Assembly: GCF_048569485.1 (NCBI RefSeq)
Contig: NC_134355.1
Coordinates: 556,025,142 to 556,089,141, forward strand
DNA from: Anomaloglossus baeobatrachus
Taxonomy: Eukaryota; Chordata; Amphibia; Anura; Aromobatidae
Length of the DNA stretch: 64,000 nt
Direction: 5' to 3'
The position numbers were made by a program, and so were the translations under genes. Shown here one piece after another: positions 31,429 through 41,878 of this stretch; positions within the stretch are counted from its first letter, which is position 1; the number at the start of each line of letters is the position of its first letter. The notes under the pieces are model-generated. The model saw only the letters and a program-made list of their open reading frames with translations, was not told the DNA's origin and made no database searches.

Positions 31429-31455
31429 GGGCACAGCTGTGGATGACCCCTACCA

Positions 31456-31506
31456 ATGACACGCTCAGTGGAATACAGCCCAGAGTCTTCCCCTACTGGG
31501 GTGGAG
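31456..31506 (+). CDS. Candidate exon 1 of DGAT2-family acyltransferase
   Basis: ATG at 31456 opens a 17-codon frame (MTRSVEYSPESSPTGVE) that ends in phase 0 at GAG|gtaggt, a good donor. Exon 2 at 40184 begins in phase 0, so the two join cleanly. DGAT2-type enzymes have a variable, hydrophilic, cytosolic N-terminus before the first membrane segment, and this fits such a leader. A promoter-like CCAAT and TATA pair lies just upstream. The sequence of the leader is not conserved in the family, so identity rests on phase, promoter and position. An alternative short exon ending at 35903 is discussed among the rejected items. Confidence 0.5.
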
Positions 31507-31921
31507 GTAGGTTTCTGTATGCATGACTTCTGTAAGGGGGGTGGAAGCTAATCCCACTGCTGTGGCCTGTGAAGAAGCGTGTTGTAGGGCTGAGCCGGAC
31601 GACTTCACAATCATTATTTCTAGAATACATTGAGGTGAAGGCCTGGGATACAAAAGACAAAGAAGCGGGGAGGGGGGAATTAACGCGCTTGCATTCTGCA
31701 CTTTCTCCAAAACTAACAGATCGTCTCCGTGCGACATAGTGTCATACATAGGAAAGCCTCGTGTATTGCGGTATACATGATACATGACTGGTTAGCACTA
31801 AAGGTCATGGTGTGGGACCTAACACAAAGTATAAGTTTTATTATGTAAGTATAGTGATCCTCTTGCTATATTTTAGCTGCAGAATAGGAGCTCGGGACAA
31901 GAGTTGGGCTCCACACATATG

Positions 31922-32271
31922 TAAGGCTATGTGCGCACGTGTGCGTATTGCATGCAGTTACGCTGCGTTCTGCACCGCAGCGTAACTGCATGCGTCCTGC
32001 GTCCCCAGCACAATCTATGAAGATTGTGCATGAGACGTGCCCCCCTTGGTGTATTAGAACGCAGCGATTCGGCTGCTGCCCGAAGCGTGCGTTCTAAGAA
32101 GTGACATGTCCCTTCTTTCGTGCGGTTTGCATGCTGTCTATAGGGAGAGGCAGCATGCAGAGCGCACGAATTCTGCAGGCACCAGGGGCTTCAGAACGGA
32201 GCATTTCAGCTGCGCTCTGAAGCGGACCTTTTGTGTGCGGTGCAGAACGCACACGTGCGCACATAGCCTTA
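31922..32271. mobile_element. MITE with a perfect 25-bp inverted end
   Basis: TAAGGCTATGTGCGCACGTG at the left and CACGTGCGCACATAGCCTTA at the right are exact inverses; the identity extends to 25 bp. About 350 bp, internally palindromic ('gcagttacgctgcg' and 'cgcagcgtaactgc'). A perfect end match suggests a recent insertion. The target duplication is not clear. It lies in intron 1 just downstream of candidate exon 1. Confidence 0.75.
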
Positions 32272-32731
32272 CAGTAGATATGCATCATATCTTACCCTGT
32301 GGTTGTATGGGAAGAGGCAAAATATACCTTTTGCAATCCCAATGATATAGAGAGAGACAACCGATCACACTACCAATTTGTGAATGATGCCCCAATTAGG
32401 AAAGGAGTTTCTAGGAAGTAGTGGACTATAGGCTATATGCACACGCTGCAGTTTTGTTTCTTGAGCAAAAAACGCAGCCTCTGACAGAAAAACACATCAA
32501 AAACCGCATGCGTTTTTACCATGTTTCTGTGCATTTTTGCCACGTTTTTGTTCATGCGTTTTTTAAAGGAGAAACAAAATAGGATAGGATGATTGATAGC
32601 TAGAATAGATAGAAAAAAATAGAACATATAGAATAGATAATTAGAAAAAACTGAATGGATAGAACAGAATAGCTCGATAGAGGGATAGCTAGCTTGGCCA
32701 GCTGTTTTTTTTTAAATTATTTTTTGGTTAG

Positions 32732-33357
32732 AGGGAACCTGTCACCACTGTCTTGACCTATAAGCTGCGGTCACCACCACCGGGCTCTTATATACAGCAT
32801 TCTAACATGCTGTATATAAGAGCACAGGCCGCTGTGACAACATAAAAAACAGTTTATAATACTTACCTAACGGTCGCTCTGCGGTGGATGAGGACCTAAT
32901 GGGTGTCTCTGTTGTCCGGTGCGGGCACCTCCCCTTTCGGCCATCTTCGGCTTCTTTCTGAAGCCTGTGTGCATGACGCGGTTACGTCATACACACTCGC
33001 CGGTCCTGTGCAGGCGCACTACAATACTTTGATCTGCCCTGCTCAGGGCAGATCAAAGTGCGCCCGCTCAGGACCTGAATGCCGGTGAGTGCGGATGACA
33101 TCGGACCCGTCATGCACCACAGCTAGAGAAGAAGGAGAACAAAGATGGCCAAAAGAGGCGGCTCCCGCACCGGCCAACGGAGATGCCCATTAGGCCCTCA
33201 TCCACCGCAGCGTGACCGTTAGGTAAGTATTAGAAAGTGTTTTTTATGTTGTCACAGTGGCCTCGGCTCTTATATACAGCATGTTAGAAGGCTGTATATA
33301 AGAGCCCGGTGGTGGTGGCCACAGCCTATAGTCCAAAAAAGTGGTGACAAGTTCCCT
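32732..33357. mobile_element. TTAA foldback MITE, family 'GGGAACCTGTCACC'
   Basis: Inverted arms GAGGGAACCTGTCACCACT and AGTGGTGACAAGTTCCC; TTAA at 33358-33361 and TTAG at the left. The inner palindrome 'ctcttatatacagcatt' recurs four times in alternating orientation. 626 bp, no coding capacity. Confidence 0.75.
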
Positions 33358-33469
33358 TTAAAAAAAAAATGACAAGGGCTTCTCCAACATTTTTCATATC
33401 CAGCACAGGAACAGCAGCAGCTACGGGCTGCAACCATCAGCTGTCTGCTGTACCTTTGCTGGTTAAAAT

Positions 33470-35110
33470 AAATTGAGGGGATCCTACCCTTTTTTTTTTT
33501 ATTTGATTTATTTAAAAAAAATAAATGACTTGGGGTCCCCCTCATTTTTATAAAACCAGCCAAGGTGCAGCAGACAACTGGGGACTGATATTGTTAGGGT
33601 GGGAAGGGCCATATTTATTTGGCCCTTTCCAGCCTAATAATAGCAGCCCGCAGCTGCCACAGAAGTGGCGCATCCATTAGATGTGCCAATTCTGCCGTTG
33701 GACCCAGCTCTTCCATTGCCCTGGGGCGGTGGCAATCGGGGTAATAAGGAGGTAATAGCAGCCCATAGCTGCCGCGAAGTCCTAGATTAATGATGGCAGG
33801 CGTCTGAGACTCCCCCATCACTAATCTGTAAGTGAAAGAAAATATACACAAACACCGCAAAACTCCTTTATTTGAAATAAAAGACAAAAAACACCCTCTT
33901 TCACCACATTATTAACCCCCAAACACTCCTGCAGGTCTGACGTAATGCACACGAGGTCCTACGACACTTCCAGCACTGCTACATCTGACACTCACAGCGT
34001 GCGCCATAGAACATGACTGCCGGCTGTGAGCTCCACGCAGCAACTGACGTGAGTTGCATTATCAGCGGTGACATCACTCAGGTTAGTTGCAGCCACAGCT
34101 GGAGTCCTCCACTTGTGACAGCAAATCACCAGCGTGACTAATTGAGCCGCGTGATCAGCGCGACATATCTCAGGTTAGTCGCAGCCACAAGGTGTCAGAA
34201 TGAACTCAGGTGAACCCCTGAGGTCACAGCACCTCGTCCCGGCTGTCATGGCAGTGACGTCATGGTTCACCCGAGTTCATTCTGACACCCTTTGGCTGTT
34301 ATTAACCTAAGTGATTTCGCACTGATCACACAGCTCACTTCAATCACTCTGGTGATTAGCTGTCACAGCTGGAGTTCTCCACCTCTGATCACAAATCAGG
34401 CCTGAAGTGAGCCCACAGGTGGAGGACTAACCTGAGTGAGGTACCTCACAGCGGGCAGTCATGCTCTATGGCCACTCGCTGTGATTATCAGTGCTGGAAG
34501 TGTCATGGGACCTCGTGTGGATTATGTCTGATCTACAAAGGTGTTATTGGTGTTAATAAAGTGGTGAAGAAGGGTGCTTTGTTGTCTTTTATTTCAAATA
34601 AAGGATTTTTAAGGTGTTTGTGTTTACTTTTAATTGTCTCAGACGTCTGCCATCAGTAATCTAGGACTTAGTGGCAGCTATGGGCTGCTATTAACTTCTT
34701 ATTACCCCGATTGCCACCGCACCAGGGCAGTTGGTAAGAGCCTGATAAAGTGTCGGGACTGTCGCATCTAATGGATGCAGCAATTTCAGGCGGCTGCAGG
34801 CTGATATTTTTAGGCTGGGGGCAGCCTAATAACCATAGGCCTCCCCAGTCTGAGAATACCAGCCTCCAGGTGTGGGGCTTTGCCTTGGCTAGGTATAAAA
34901 ATTGAGGGGACCGCATGCCTTTTTTAAAACTATTTGTTTTACTGTATGATATAGACCCGCCCACCGGCGTCTGTGATTGCGCGTCTGACTGTAACCAATC
35001 ACAGCCACTGGTGAGTCGGGGAAGCAGTGAATATGTATGAGCCTAATGAGCAGCCAAGAAGAAGAATGAGAGGCCACAGGAGCACTGTGACATCTATGCC
35101 GGTGATCAGT
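33470..35110. repeat. Foldback repeat FB1, 1.4-kb palindrome
   Basis: Positions 33520-34230 are the approximate inverse of 34250-34935. For example, 'cctttatttgaaataaaaga' at 33867 returns as 'tcttttatttcaaataaagg' at 34585. The centre, near 34240, is flanked by 'tgtcagaatgaactc' and its inverse. The outer sequence to 35110 is shared with 25860-26300 and 54510-55640. No protein-coding domain. Possibly a non-autonomous DNA transposon of foldback type. Confidence 0.75.
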
Positions 35111-35599
35111 GAGTATGAAGTGATTGCGCCTACCCTTTTGCGCCGGATTCTGGTTCCCATAGACTTTATATGGGGACCACATCTGGCCAGATATGGGATC
35201 AATCTGCCAGTCCTCCGAAACGCAGGGACAAAACGCATAAAGAATTTACAGGCTGCTTCTTTTTTCTGCACTCAAAACTGCAGGCAAAAAAGAAGCAACG
35301 TGCGCACAGCTTCTGAGTTTTCATAGACTTTGCCAGGAAAGGCAATGCACGCAGTTTTGGGCAACAAACTGCATCCAAAAACGCAGCAAAAAAAAAGCAG
35401 CGTGTGCACAGGGCCTAATACTGGATATTCACCTCAGCAAGAATAGGGAAGAATATGAGAATTCAGATACAATGAAACCTTTCCAGAAGACCACCTCTTT
35501 AAGAAAACCACCTCTAATATAGACTACATTTTTATCTGATGGTTTGTTTACCCTTATATCCTATCCTCTATGTATGTTGGCCTTCTTCTTTGGGAGGAG

Positions 35600-35735
35600 G
35601 ACATGTTTTCACTCCAATTTATTATTTTTCTTTATATAGCGCCAACATACTGTATATCGCAGCGCTGTACACACATTCATCACTGTTCCCCTTGGGACGA
35701 TCAATCTAAATTCCCTATCAGGGCTGTCATGGATA
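35600..35735 (-). repeat. L2-like 3' tail, minus strand
   Basis: 'tttatatagcgccaacatac' and 'cagcgctgtacacacattca' are the inverse of the tail type at 30798-30955, continuing into sequence that would precede the tail. It is a truncated old copy. Confidence 0.6.
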
Positions 35736-36064
35736 GGATTAGGGTTTGTGTTGTGTTAATGTTTCTAAATAGCGTAATGGTTTCTTTCAGCAATAAGTAT
35801 GTGATTACTGGCTTCCCTACGGCTGGTATCCTATGGGGATCTTTGTATCTTCAGATGTGTGACCAAAGCCACAGCTGCCTGCCAGATGGATTCCCACCAG
35901 GAGGTGAGCACTGCGCGATGAGAACAAATCTCACATACGGGTTCTGCCATATTATAGATGGGTTCTAACAGGTAAACTGATATACCCTCAAAATAATCCA
36001 GACGTAAAGATGACAACCACACTTTCAGTTATTCTTACCCTTGCTATGGGAACAATTCTATTAA

Positions 36065-37168
36065 AAGGAGTCCGTCATTTCCAAAATGCAAATTAAACTG
36101 TTTCAACATTTATATATGGGACTTGACCCATATTAGAATCAAACCAGGTATATATATTTTAACGTTATAGTTTCATAAAAAACTACTTTCAATTAATATA
36201 CAAAAAAGGGCGCTTTGGTGCACCCTTGGCATGGCTTATGGCTTGGTGCGCCGTTACACCCTCCGATTTGCATATTACAGACTGTCTCTTGATAGACACC
36301 ACTCGCTTAGTAAGAATGAGTGCTGTTTAAAATCACTCCTTTTTCTGCACTTGTGCACTGACAATGAGCAATCGCAACACAATATGGCTATGGGCGCACT
36401 CATTATTCTTGGGTCCTTTTTGTGTACTGCCATCAGTGTCGGTGCACAAGTGCACAGGCAATGATTGCTTTTAGGAAAAAAGGAAAAGAAGGACCCAGCA
36501 CCAATTCACTTAAAAATAAAATCCAAGGCTTTATTAGGTCATCTTAAAAACAATAATCATCCAAGTGGCTCCTTTGTATACGACCAAGAGACGCGTTTCG
36601 TTCTAAAAAGTAAAAACAAAGGACTTTGTTTTTACTTTTTAGTCCGAAACGAGTCACGTTCTTATGCTTGGGCGTATATTATGGGCCTCTTGGATGATTA
36701 TTGTTTTTAAGATGACCTAATAAAGCCTTGGATTTTATTTTTAAGTGAATTGGTGCTAGTCCTTCCCTTCCTTTTGCCTGAAGTTCTATTTCTGGACTGG
36801 CCTGTCCAGTGAACCACGAGCACTCCAGCCAAAGTCCTGGGACACGTTCATAGTGGGTGAGCTGAAAACTTTTTGACTTCATTCCAATGATTGCTTTTAC
36901 GCAGTGCTCACTCTTACTAATCGAGTGCTCTCTATTAATACAAGAAACTGACCATAATATGCAAATCAGAGGTCATAACGGTGCACCAAGCCATAGGTCA
37001 AGCCAAGGGTTCAACAAAGCGTCTTGTTTTGCATTTTAGATAAAAGTACATTTTTCCATAAAAATAACATTAAAATGTATATACTTGGTATGATTCTTTT
37101 AGAGGCTATGTTCCCTATCTAAATGTTTAAGCTGCTCAATTTGTACTTTTGGGAATGACAGACTTCCT
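36065..37168. mobile_element. Large TTAA foldback element
   Basis: TTAA at 36061-36064 and 37169-37172. The arms of about 260 bp are inverses: AAGGAGTCCGTCATTTCCAA at the left against the inverse of 'gggaatgacagacttcctt' at the right, continuing through the 'ggtgcaccaagccat' and 'gatttgcatatta' blocks (36200-36315 against 36895-37020). A second palindrome is nested in the middle. No transposase. Confidence 0.8.
36476..36770. repeat. Nested palindrome inside the foldback element
   Basis: Arms 'gcaccaattcacttaaaaat' and 'atttttaagtgaattggtgc' enclose about 250 bp whose centre is near 36625. The same 22-residue peptide is readable from both strands, a direct sign of the inverted duplication. 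It contains 'gagacgcgtttcg' near 36590. Confidence 0.85.
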
Positions 37169-37172
37169 TTAA

Positions 37173-37661
37173 AGTGAACCGGTCACCTACTCACCTGCGG
37201 GGCAGTCCAATACGTTGCGGTCTGTTGGGCGTCACTGATCTTGAACTGGTGTGTACCCTATCTGTGTGATTGGTGGCCTTCATCCTGCGTCGTGTGGATG
37301 ACACGTCTTACATAATCAACATAGCGTCCTCCGTTGTGCTCCGGCGCATGCGCACTTCTCTGTGCCATGCTGAGCACAGAGCAAAGTACTGTAATGCGCA
37401 GGCGTGAGGAAAGGTCAAGGACTGCCTGCACATATGCATTACAATACTTTGCTCTGCCCTCAGCATGGCACAGAGAAGTGCGTGTGCTCAGGAGCGCAAT
37501 GGAGGGCACTGTGTGGAAGATGTAGGATGAGTCACCACACGAAGTAAGAAGGAGGACGGCGATCTCAAGGATAGAGGAGGCGTCAGACCCAAGACCAGCA
37601 ACGCCCATCAGACCGGAACGTATTGGACCGCTCCACAGGGGAGTAGGTGACAGGTTGCCTT
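37173..37661. mobile_element. TTAA MITE adjoining the previous one
   Basis: Ends AGTGAACCGGTCACCTACTC and GAGTAGGTGACAGGTTGCCT, with TTAA at 37169-37172 and 37662-37665. Its left TTAA is the right TTAA of the foldback at 36065-37168. The internal palindrome is 'gtgccatgctgagcacagag' and its inverse. An end fragment of the same type lies at 37693-37715. Confidence 0.78.
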
Positions 37662-37859
37662 TTAAGCAATAGCATCCAACAAGGAACCAACTAACTGCTG
37701 ACAGGTTGCCTTTAATTGCAGTGACCCACATAGACAATGCTGCACTCTTTGTTACTGCCTCCAATGCTAACTGCCACGTGGCCACAATTTTAGAAAGTTA
37801 AATATTTCAAAATGGGAATATTTCATTTCTGTATGTTTTATAACTCTGCTTCAGATTAA

Positions 37860-38270
37860 AGCTGGTGTCACCCATAACGACAACGACGTCGCTGCAACGT
37901 CACCATATTGTGTGACGTTGCAGCGACCTCAACAGCGACGTCGCTATGTGTGACACATAACAACGATCAGACCCCTGCTGCGAAATCGCTGCTCGCTCCT
38001 GAATGCTCCAGGTCATTTTTTGAACGCTGCTATCCCGCTGCGCCATGCTGATAAGCTGATAATCCTTTTGTTTGACACCGCAGCAGGGACGCTACGCTAC
38101 GTCTGAAACCACACAACAACCGTCGATGTCGCTATGATCGCTGCTCCGTCGCTGCTTTTTATAACATGTTTGACAGCTTACTAACGATCATCTATGGTCG
38201 CTGCTACGTCACAGAATATGGTGACGTTGCAGCGACGTCGTTGTCGTTGTCGTTATGTGTGACCCCAGCT
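37860..38270. mobile_element. TTAA MITE with ~50-bp ends
   Basis: TTAA at 37856-37859 and 38271-38274. Left AGCTGGTGTCACCCATAACG, right the inverse of AGCTGGGGTCACACATAACG, with the match running on for about 50 bp ('cgacgtcgctgcaacgtcac'). 411 bp, rich in 'cgacgtcgct' repeats. No coding capacity. Confidence 0.85.
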
Positions 38271-38299
38271 TTAAGAAAATATTTTATGTGCCCAAATAC

Positions 38300-38745
38300 T
38301 ATTTACCTACAGATAAAGGGTTAATCTGCTGATTAATTGCATTCCTTACTGAAAGCACGGCCACCAGGAGAAAATTAACTTTACTCCTCCTGGGAGCCAC
38401 CGGCTTTCAATTATAGTGGCGCTCATGGAGCAGCTTTAATCACTGCTCACTAGACTGTAAGCATACCCAGCACTTGGATTGACAGCTTGCGGTGCATGAC
38501 ATCTGTACAGAGTGAATTGTCAATCCAGGTGTCAGGGAATGCTTACGATGCTGTGAGTGATGATTGTAACCTTTCAATTCACGCCTCTATAACGGAAAAC
38601 CGGCAGCTCCTGGGAGGAATAAAGATCATTTTCTCCCAGTAACTGCACACTCAGTACTGTAGCCAAACAGCATTGGAACACTATTAACCTGCAGATAATC
38701 CTATTCCTGCAGGTTAATAGCGTTTAGTGACAAGTTTTCTTTTAA
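38300..38745. repeat. Foldback-like repeat
   Basis: 'actcctcctgggagccaccg' at the left is inverted as 'cggcagctcctgggagg' at the right, and the outer parts carry 'acctacagataa' and 'ttatctgcagg' type inverses. Ends not exact. From 38746 to 39247 there is a stretch with 'cctcgaaacgcgtagacc' near 39033 of unknown origin. Confidence 0.5.
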
Positions 38746-39251
38746 TGGGTAATTCCTTCAAATATTTTCCTCACAATGATATAGGTAATTCACTTATTTT
38801 ATAATTTAGGTTTTATTGGTGCATGCTAAAGTTTAATATGAGTATATGGAATCAGTAGTGAAAAAGTTACATGAACACACAAGTGAAAACTGCCATTGTG
38901 CTATGGTTACTGTAACCAAGCCCTGTACTATAGGTGGCTGGGGTGTCCTCATCTGGACAGACTGGCAGCACTCAAAAATTGGCTGAAAAGCGGCTTTTTG
39001 TTGATGTACTGGTCCTGAGGAAGAGGTTTTTACCTCGAAACGCGTAGACCTATGGAATAAAAGAAAGTTTATCTTCATCAACATTCTACATCTTCATTTC
39101 GGCTGATGCGCGGCTTTAACCCCTTCTCTACTCCATTTTGTCTACTGTTTGTGTTGTCTGACCTCTAATGACAGCAAACACGTTTTATATATTTTTTTGT
39201 ACACCTTGGGTGTGCACATACTTTCTTCTGCCCGCAATGTCAATGCATTAA

Positions 39252-39520
39252 CACTAGAAGTCCCAGAGAGGGGTCATTTAACATTTCTACCTTTGGAACC
39301 CAGAGACGGGTCGAATGACCTGAAGAATTTTAGCGAACATCCTATAATCACCGTCTTTTGTTCTGTAATTAAGGCCATTACTGTCGCACCACAGGAGGTT
39401 GTTGTTTTCCATTGAGTTTAGCCATTTAGTTTCTAGTTAGTTCTATTCAGTTGGACTAAGGGTCATTTGACCCTCTTTCGGGACTTCAGGGGGAGCTCGA
39501 AATTTCTGGGACATCTAGTG
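39252..39520. mobile_element. piggyBac-like MITE, 269 bp
   Basis: Exact TTAA at 39248-39251 and 39521-39524. Ends CACTAGAAGTCCCAGAGAGG and its inverse TTTCTGGGACATCTAGTG. Two 'gggtca...gaccc' blocks lie inside. Size, TTAA and end type fit a non-autonomous piggyBac element. From 39525 to 40050 nothing else is recognised. Confidence 0.75.
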
Positions 39521-40050
39521 TTAACCTGTTAGAGTGCACAGCATAACCCTCACTTGCTGCAGTCACCACTCACTACTTACATATACTTGAGGCATTTTCC
39601 TATATTATGTACTGACTCATGTCACCAATCACGTGAATTACACATGCTGCACTGTAGTAGATATATTGCCCATTGGTCACAGCATTCCCAGTATTATAAC
39701 ATAGGCAGAGATGCATCGCATTGTAAGTAGGTGAAATAGGCACAATCCTTACAATGCATTTGCCTAGTTATAAGGCAACTTGGGAAACCAAGTGGTTACT
39801 CCACTACAACAACATCAATGCTGACCCATAGAAACCATAACAGGAAATCTTAGATCTGGACAGTTCTGCATGTTACATTGGACTTCAGATGGGAACAGTC
39901 TTTTCTTTTTTTTTTTTTTTAGATGGGTGGTAGGCCTAATTTCAATTCTTTTACATGTGCAACATGTTAGGAGAATAACTAGAGACTACCAGGGACCACC
40001 AGAGTGGTGGCTTTGGAGCAGCACAGGATTTATATCAGGAAAGATATGTT

Positions 40051-40051
40051 A

Positions 40052-40084
<33 letters not shown>
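40051..40084. repeat. (ATT)n microsatellite
   Basis: About eleven uninterrupted TTA/ATT units, 100 bp upstream of exon 2. It is likely to vary in length between individuals. Confidence 0.9.
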
Positions 40085-40183
40085 GTTCTCCTCTTTTAGC
40101 CTAATTTAATCAAATCCTGGACAACCCCTTCAACATTTGTTTTCCTCATTGACGTCTAAGGAATTGTTTTCTGATACTTGCAG

Positions 40184-40274
40184 AGAGAAGAGAGGCAGAA
40201 ACACAACTGTTCATATATTGAGCTCCTGCAGACTCTGAGCGTGTTACAATGGATATTGACCTTTTTGCTATTAG
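40184..40274 (+). CDS. DGAT2-family acyltransferase, exon 2
   Basis: Acceptor ttgcag| and donor G|gtgagt. The 91-bp exon starts in phase 0 and ends in phase 1. It encodes REERQKHNCSYIE, then LLQTLSVLQWILTFLLLG, matching the start of the first membrane region of DGAT2/MOGAT/AWAT enzymes (human DGAT2 reads QVISVLQWVLSFLVLG here). The exon ends at the same glycine, in the same phase, as the corresponding DGAT2 exon. These enzymes join a fatty acyl-CoA to diacylglycerol, monoacylglycerol or a wax alcohol in the ER membrane. No in-frame ATG lies in the exon, so an upstream exon is required. Confidence 0.88.
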
Positions 40275-40611
40275 GTGAGTATAAATATGTTTATTAAGTC
40301 CACCTATCTTTTTTTAGTTATGATCGGTTAATCTGAAGTCTAGTCTTCATGTGATTCCGGCATCATTTGAACATGCTGTCCTATTGTGGCTAATAGAGGC
40401 GGAGGAGACATTCACACCACCGTATTTTTGGGCTGAGTTCTGTCTGTAAAAGAAAAACACAAATCTGATCTTACACGAACAGCACTTGCACCAATGTTAG
40501 TGGCTATAGGGTGAGGAGAAGACACATGATGAAGGACAGAAGCGAGGGACACATTTAAACAGGAGGAAATGGTCAATTGAATAAATACATAAAATGCCAC
40601 TGCTTCCTGTA

Positions 40612-40663
40612 TGGGTATATATATATATATATATATCTATATATCTATATATATATATATATA

Positions 40664-40695
<32 letters not shown>
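40612..40695. repeat. (TA)n(CA)n microsatellite
   Basis: TA repeats with a few C interruptions, then about 14 CA units up to the left end of the Tc1 element. A matching TG/TA run follows the other end of the Tc1 (43069-43085). Confidence 0.92.
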
Positions 40696-40700
<5 letters not shown>

Positions 40701-41093
40701 CAGACCAAACGTTTGTACACACCTTCTCATTCAAAGAGTTTTCTTTATTTTCATGACTCTGCAAATTGTAGATTCACATTGAAGGCATCAAAACTATGAA
40801 ATAACACATGTGGAATGAAATAATTAACAAAAAAGTGCGAAACATTTGAAAATATGTCTTATATTCTAGGTTCTTCAAAGTAGCCACCTTGTCTTTGATT
40901 ACTATTTTGCACACTCTTGGCATTCTCTTGAGCTTCAAGAGGTAGTCACCGGAAATGGTTCTCACTTCACAGATGTGCCCTGTCAGGTTTAATAAGTGGG
41001 ATATCTTGCCTTGTAAATGGGTCTGGGACCATCAGTTGTGTTGTGCAGAAGTCTGATGGATACACAGCTGATAGTCCTACTAAATAGACTGTA

Positions 41094-41844
41094 AGGGCAA
41101 GCACGCACTTTGCGTTTTCCTACTTGCAGTTCTAAACGCACGTTTTGGGCTTAATTGATTTGACCAAAGTTGCCTTTTTCAGAAATTTAGCGCTGAAAAC
41201 GCATGTGTATTTACTGCGTTTTAGTTGCGTTTTCAGCTTTTTGCATGGTTTTTCATCTGCGTTTTGACAGATGCGTTTTGAACGTCAATACACTGCTAAA
41301 TAAAGTTTAAGCAGTCAAACATAATGAAAAAATATAAAAAAAACGGGACAAATCTATATTAATGGAAAAAATAATTAAAATAGATATATTTCATAAAATT
41401 ATAGCGGTAATATACATATTATCCCTAAAATAGCAATAAATGCATATTTTTCTTAAATTAAATTGTCGGATTATGTGTGTGTGTAAAGGGACATATCAAA
41501 TCATTATTTTGATGTCCAAAACGCATGTTTTCTGCAATGAAAAAGCAGGTAAAACGCAGGAATTTGAAGAAATCTTGTTTTTTGCCATTTCTCATTGACT
41601 TCAATGTTAACAAAACTGACCTAAAATGGCAAAAACAATTGACATGCTCCTTCTTTGAACGCATGGTTTTTGCCACAAAATATGCAAATTAAACGCAGCG
41701 TTTTAAAACGCAAAGTACGGCCTGAAAATCAACAGTTTTCATTGACTTTGCTGGAAAATCAAAACGGATGTATTTAGGCAGAAAAAAGGTGCTTCTCAAA
41801 ACGGACAAAAAAAGCAGTGGAAATGCAAAGTGCATGCTTGCCCT
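41094..41844. mobile_element. TA-flanked MITE inside the Tc1 leader
   Basis: Ends AGGGCAAGCACGCACTTTGC and GCAAAGTGCATGCTTGCCCT with TA at 41092-41093 and 41845-41846. About 750 bp, AT-rich, with many 'aaaacgca' and 'tgcgtttt' repeats. No coding capacity. Confidence 0.82.
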
Positions 41845-41878
41845 TAGCTGCTTTTTTTCTTGCCATAATACAAATTCT

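Larger units (their letters stand above)
32431..35415. mobile_element. Composite TA-flanked MITE holding two foldback elements
   Basis: The outer ends GGCTATATGCACACGCTGC and GCAGCGTGTGCACAGGGCC are inverses flanked by TA. The left 300 bp and right 220 bp share 'aaacgcag'-rich sequence. The middle holds a TTAA foldback (32732-33357) and the large palindrome FB1 (33470-35110). Confidence 0.55.

Noticed and set aside
35788-35903. Alternative exon 1 (ATG at 35886, six codons MDSHQE, phase 0, donor GAG|gtgagc)
   Set aside because: It also joins exon 2 in phase, but it has no promoter-like motifs and lies just after an L2-like tail. The exon at 31456 is preferred. It could still be an alternative first exon.
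37258-37785. 175-residue minus-strand frame
   Set aside because: It runs through a palindromic TTAA MITE (37173-37661); its composition reflects the inverted repeat.
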